Assembly: GCA_963666865.1 (NCBI GenBank)
Contig: OY763072.1
Coordinates: forward strand, 3,348,001-3,412,000
Direction: 5' to 3'
From: Bin87 sp963666865
GTDB lineage: Bacteria > Chloroflexota > Dehalococcoidia > Lucifugimonadales > UBA3495
Length of the DNA: 64,000 nucleotides
Part shown: piece by piece, positions 61,300 to 64,000 of the stretch
How positions within the stretch are numbered: position 1 is the first letter of the stretch
Layout of the letters: every line of letters starts with the position of its first letter
The notes under the pieces: generated by a model
The model's database searches: none
Seen by the model: the letters and a program-made list of their open reading frames with translations, nothing else
What the model was told of the DNA's origin: nothing
Made by a program: the position numbers and the translations under genes

Positions 61300-61587
61300 A
61301 TGTGGCCGGCTATTTCAAAATTGATCGGGCTGATTCCCACGCTGATTGGAGAATTGCCCGCTGGTCAGCGTCGCGTTGGCGTTTTCGGGATATTCAGCGT
61401 GGTTCTGGTTGTCATAGTCTGTGGGCTTATAGCCTGGCGACTGCGGGCAGACATACCGGAAACAGCGGTGACCGCTTCCCTATCTGTCGTGCTTGACGTC
61501 AAGATGGTGGTGTTCGGAATGGTCGCGATTACGGTTATTCTGGCCTGGTTGGCTGCGCTGGTGTATTCGCTTTACCGAGATCACTGA
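61300..61587 (+). CDS. Small two-helix membrane protein of unknown function
   Basis: A 95-residue protein starting MWPAISKLIGLIPTLIGELPAGQRRVGV. Two hydrophobic segments (about 29-45, and 65-90) flank RLRADIPETA. It starts 6 bp after hemW, so it may be translated from the same transcript, but it has no clear ribosome binding site. Its 3' end overlaps the convergent gene by 53 bp. Confidence 0.5.
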   Translation: MWPAISKLIGLIPTLIGELPAGQRRVGVFGIFSVVLVVIVCGLIAWRLRADIPETAVTASLSVVLDVKMVVFGMVAITVILAWLAALVYSLYRDH

Positions 61588-61876
61588 GCCACCGCCTGAT
61601 TATGCTGATCAGCATCGTCGTGGCTACAATGACCCAGCCGATTCCGTCCAGAGTCACGATGCAGGCACCGATCAGAATAATCAATTCGCTGGGGGTCAGG
61701 AATAAGCCGAATATCACCACCAGCAAGCCGATTACGGCGACGCCGGCAAGGACGAAGCTGGCGATTCCCATCCATTCGTCCCTGTCATCCTTAGTATGGG
61801 CTGCCTCTCCTATAGTCTTATCAGACGGCTTGAGGCTCGTTTCACTTTCTTCGCTTTGCACAGTTGGCGTTGCCAT
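61535..61876 (-). CDS. Small membrane protein of unknown function
   Basis: A 113-residue protein. The N-terminal third is charged (ATPTVQSEESETSLKPSDKT), followed by two hydrophobic segments (GIASFVLAGVAVIGLLVVIFGLFL and LIILIGACIVTLDGIGWVIVATTM). ATG at 61876 has GGAGG 9 bp upstream, better than earlier starts. It is convergent with the preceding small membrane gene. Confidence 0.55.
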   Translation of the reverse strand: MATPTVQSEESETSLKPSDKTIGEAAHTKDDRDEWMGIASFVLAGVAVIGLLVVIFGLFLTPSELIILIGACIVTLDGIGWVIVATTMLISIIRRWLSDLGKANTPAQPTRPE

Positions 61877-62039
61877 TTCGCCTGCCTCCGGATTCATAGT
61901 ACCACTTGACAAAACCGGCTGACAAACGGGTTAAACTGCCGTGCTTCCCCGCCTGTGCTAAACTGCCGCCAGCGTTTGCCTGAGCGGACTGCTCCCCCAC
62001 CATTGCCATCAATTACGAACTCGCCACGGAGGTTCCACT

Positions 62040-63266
62040 ATGGCCGTGCAGCCCTACACTATCGACGTACCCGATGACGTGCTGGAAGACCTCAGGCACC
62101 GGCTGGCCCACGTGCGTTGGCCCGATGAGATTCCCGGCGCGGAATGGGACTACGGTTCCAACCTGGACTACATCAAGGAGTTGGTGGACTACTGGCGCGA
62201 CGGTTTCGACTGGCGCAAGGCCGAGGCCGGCCTCAACGCCTTCGCCAACTTCTACACCACCATTGATGGCCAGGGCATCCACTTCATCCACGAGAAGGGG
62301 AAAGGGCCGAACCCCATGCCCATCATTGTAACCCACGGATGGCCCGGTTCCATTTACGAGATGTACAAGATCATCCCCATGCTCACCGACCCGGCCAGCC
62401 ACGGCGGCGACCCGGCCGACTCCTTCGACGTGGTGGTGCCTTCGATGCCGGGCTATGGGTTCAGCGCCCAGACCCGCGAGCGGGGTGTGAACACCCGCAG
62501 GATCGCTGAGCTGTGGGACAGGCTGATGGCCGACGAGCTGGGCTACCAGCGTTACGCCGCCCAGGGCGGCGACTGGGGCGCCGGCGTGACCGCGCGTTTG
62601 GGTTACCACCATGCCAACCACGTGCTGGGCATCCACACCACCTCCGTGACCCAGGCCATCCCCTACCAGGGGGCCAGCCTGGAAGGGTTGAGTATGCGCG
62701 AGCGGCTGGAGCAGGTCATCGGCACGCCCCAGGGGGGCTACCGCCGGGACTTCGCCGCCACTTTGTCCGATGCAGAGCTGGGTATGATCGACCAGCGGGT
62801 GTCGTGGCAGGCCGCCGAGGGCGGCTACGCCCATATACAGGGCACCAAACCCCAGACCCTGGCCTATGGACTCAACGACTCTCCGGTGGGTCTATGCGCC
62901 TGGATCGTCGAGAAGTACCGCACCTGGAGCGACTGCAACGGCGACGTGGAGAGCGTGTACACCAAGGACGACCTGCTGACCACCGTGATGATTTACTGGG
63001 TCACCCAGACCATCAACTCCAGCACGCGCCTTTACTACGAAAACAGCCGGACGCCGTGGTATTTTGGTCCCGACGACCAGATCGGCGTCCCCTGCGCCAT
63101 CGCGGTGTTCCCGAAGGAACTATCCACGCCGCCGCGCTCCTGGGCGGAACGCACCTACAACGTGCAGCGCTGGACGGAGATGGACAGCGGCGGGCACTTT
63201 GCGGCGCTGGAAAAGCCGGCGGAACTGGTCGCTGATATGCGGGAGTTTTTCCGTGGTCTGCGATAA
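62040..63266 (+). CDS. Epoxide hydrolase (microsomal/EHN-type alpha/beta hydrolase)
   Basis: A 408-residue alpha/beta hydrolase with the N-terminal EHN domain (YTIDVPDDVLEDLRHRLAHVRWPDEIPGAEWDYGSNLDYIKELVDYW). The oxyanion motif HGWPGS is at 99-104. D178 in AAQGGDWGAGV is the nucleophile. Near the C-terminus GGHFAALEKP supplies H386. This is a standard epoxide hydrolase set; substrate unknown. GGAGG lies 7 bp before the ATG. Confidence 0.93.
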   Translation: MAVQPYTIDVPDDVLEDLRHRLAHVRWPDEIPGAEWDYGSNLDYIKELVDYWRDGFDWRKAEAGLNAFANFYTTIDGQGIHFIHEKGKGPNPMPIIVTHGWPGSIYEMYKIIPMLTDPASHGGDPADSFDVVVPSMPGYGFSAQTRERGVNTRRIAELWDRLMADELGYQRYAAQGGDWGAGVTARLGYHHANHVLGIHTTSVTQAIPYQGASLEGLSMRERLEQVIGTPQGGYRRDFAATLSDAELGMIDQRVSWQAAEGGYAHIQGTKPQTLAYGLNDSPVGLCAWIVEKYRTWSDCNGDVESVYTKDDLLTTVMIYWVTQTINSSTRLYYENSRTPWYFGPDDQIGVPCAIAVFPKELSTPPRSWAERTYNVQRWTEMDSGGHFAALEKPAELVADMREFFRGLR

Positions 63267-63373
63267 GGGGAGTCCTTGCTGACATCCTCCGCAAAACCCG
63301 TTAACATATTCGGCATCATCACCTCGAACCAGAGGCCGACCGACACGGCCATCAACAAGGAGGAACCCGTTAG

Positions 63374-64000
63374 ATGATTACCAAGTTTGGCAGCCTTTGG
63401 GCCGGCAACGTCGATATGGACAACCCCGGCTACCAGGGCACCCCCGCCAACGACCGCTGGCTTTCCGACGAGGAACTGGCCGGCGGCGGCATCGAAAAGG
63501 CCGAGCAGATTGCCATTGCCATGGATCGCCTGGGCTACGATACATTCTGGGCCGCCGAGCACCACTTCCAGCGGGAAGGGTACGAGGTTATTCCCAACCT
63601 GCTGATGCTGTGGGTACATCTGGCCCACCTGACCGAGAGCCTGCGCTTCGGTTGCGGCTTCAACATCAACCCCATGTGGAACCCCCTGCGCCTGGCCGAG
63701 GACTACGCCACCGCCGACTGGCTCACCGACGGCCGGGTGCGGTTCGGCGTGGGGCGCGGCTACCACACCCGCGAGGTGGAGGTATTCGGCGCGCCCATCA
63801 TGGACCAGAACGCCAACCGGGAGCTCTTTGAGGAGCAGGTGGAAGTCATCTGGAAGGCGTTTAACCAGCGCAGTTTCTCCCATCACGGCAAGCACTACGA
63901 CATTCCGCCCAACGTGCCCTATCGCGGCTACGACCTGGAGGAGATTACCCTGGTGCCCCGGCCCAAGTACGAGGTAGAGTGGTGGCAGCCGGTGGTGTCA
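63374..64000 (+). CDS. Luciferase-like (LLM class) flavin-dependent monooxygenase, 5' part
   Basis: 209 codons are open to the right edge. The translation begins MITKFGSLWAGNVDMDN and continues MDRLGYDTFWAAEHHFQREGYEVIPNLLMLWVHLAHLTESLRFGCGFNINPMWNPLRLAEDYATADWLTDGRVRFGVGRGYHTREVEVFG, the LLM TIM-barrel with the AEHH motif of alkanal-type monooxygenases. AAGGAGG lies about 10 bp upstream of the ATG. The 3' part lies beyond the window. It is 107 bp after the epoxide hydrolase, so the two may be linked in degradation of a compound. Confidence 0.88.
   Translation, partial: MITKFGSLWAGNVDMDNPGYQGTPANDRWLSDEELAGGGIEKAEQIAIAMDRLGYDTFWAAEHHFQREGYEVIPNLLMLWVHLAHLTESLRFGCGFNINPMWNPLRLAEDYATADWLTDGRVRFGVGRGYHTREVEVFGAPIMDQNANRELFEEQVEVIWKAFNQRSFSHHGKHYDIPPNVPYRGYDLEEITLVPRPKYEVEWWQPVVS

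Overview
The window is GC-rich chromosomal DNA of a bacterium that I infer to be a member of the Chloroflexota, most likely a heterotrophic, aerobic SAR202- or Dehalococcoidia-like lineage. The basis is an alternative complex III (act) operon with a pentaheme cytochrome; several flavin/F420-type oxidoreductases (two luciferase-like monooxygenases, a DDN-type deazaflavin protein, nitronate monooxygenase); a two-part CxxC zinc-ribbon protein of the kind common in that phylum; Uma2 and DUF4058 proteins; and abundant short palindromic intergenic repeats. This is inference from gene content. No rRNA or tRNA gene was seen.

Layout. 1-222: start of a DNA methyltransferase (runs off the left edge). 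263-9082 (minus): alternative complex III operon with separate B1 and B2 subunit genes and two tandem actD-like genes. 9.3-13.8 kb: cupin, luciferase-like oxidoreductase, methyltransferase/quinone-reductase pair, hydroxyacid dehydrogenase. 14.0-21.7 kb: two exported proteins, the second a 2203-residue adhesin-like protein with Calx-beta domains, a TP-rich linker and 636-bp tandem repeats. 21.7-41.9 kb: catabolic enzymes (FAD/Fe-S dehydrogenase, beta-hydroxyacid dehydrogenase, class IV aminotransferase, SMP-30 lactonase, sarcosine-oxidase-like enzyme, UbiD decarboxylase, nitronate monooxygenase, ThDP enzyme). Small accessory genes lie among them: a HEPN-like pair, Uma2, a low-GC unknown, tandem DUF4058, CrcB, a HicB-GNAT pair and an MFS carrier. 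42.0-45.5 kb: a three-gene cluster of unknown function with its own promoter, running into a flavin-dependent halogenase-like gene. 45.5-50.3 kb: aldolase, unknown protein, winged-helix regulator, P450, DUF3179. 50.3-54.4 kb: zinc uptake locus. 54.6-59.4 kb: arylsulfotransferase-like protein, then a TPP riboswitch with terminator ahead of an SSS transporter and thiC. 59.6-64.0 kb: DUF1232-like protein, hemW, two small membrane proteins, epoxide hydrolase, and a second luciferase-like monooxygenase cut by the right edge.

The most unusual item is the zinc locus. The ZnuA-type zinc-binding lipoprotein is split by an inserted beta-propeller of about 380 residues that resembles the AztD zinc chaperone, with a His-rich stretch at each junction. 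This would put chaperone and substrate-binding protein in one polypeptide. It is followed by an ABC permease with no ATPase gene in the window. It is preceded by a Fur/Zur-family repressor gene, and three copies of a TGATAC...GTATCA-type palindrome lie at the two promoters. Second in interest are the uncharacterised cluster at 42.08-43.93 kb and the two-component small-protein pairs (HEPN-HEPN, HicB-GNAT).

Many genes have clear AGGAGG-type ribosome binding sites. Several others begin within a few bases of a predicted transcription start, which suggests leaderless mRNAs. Two families of perfect hairpin repeats (a GTAGGGGCGAAT palindrome, and a CGTCATTCCCGC / CTGGATTCCCGC inverted pair) are scattered between genes.
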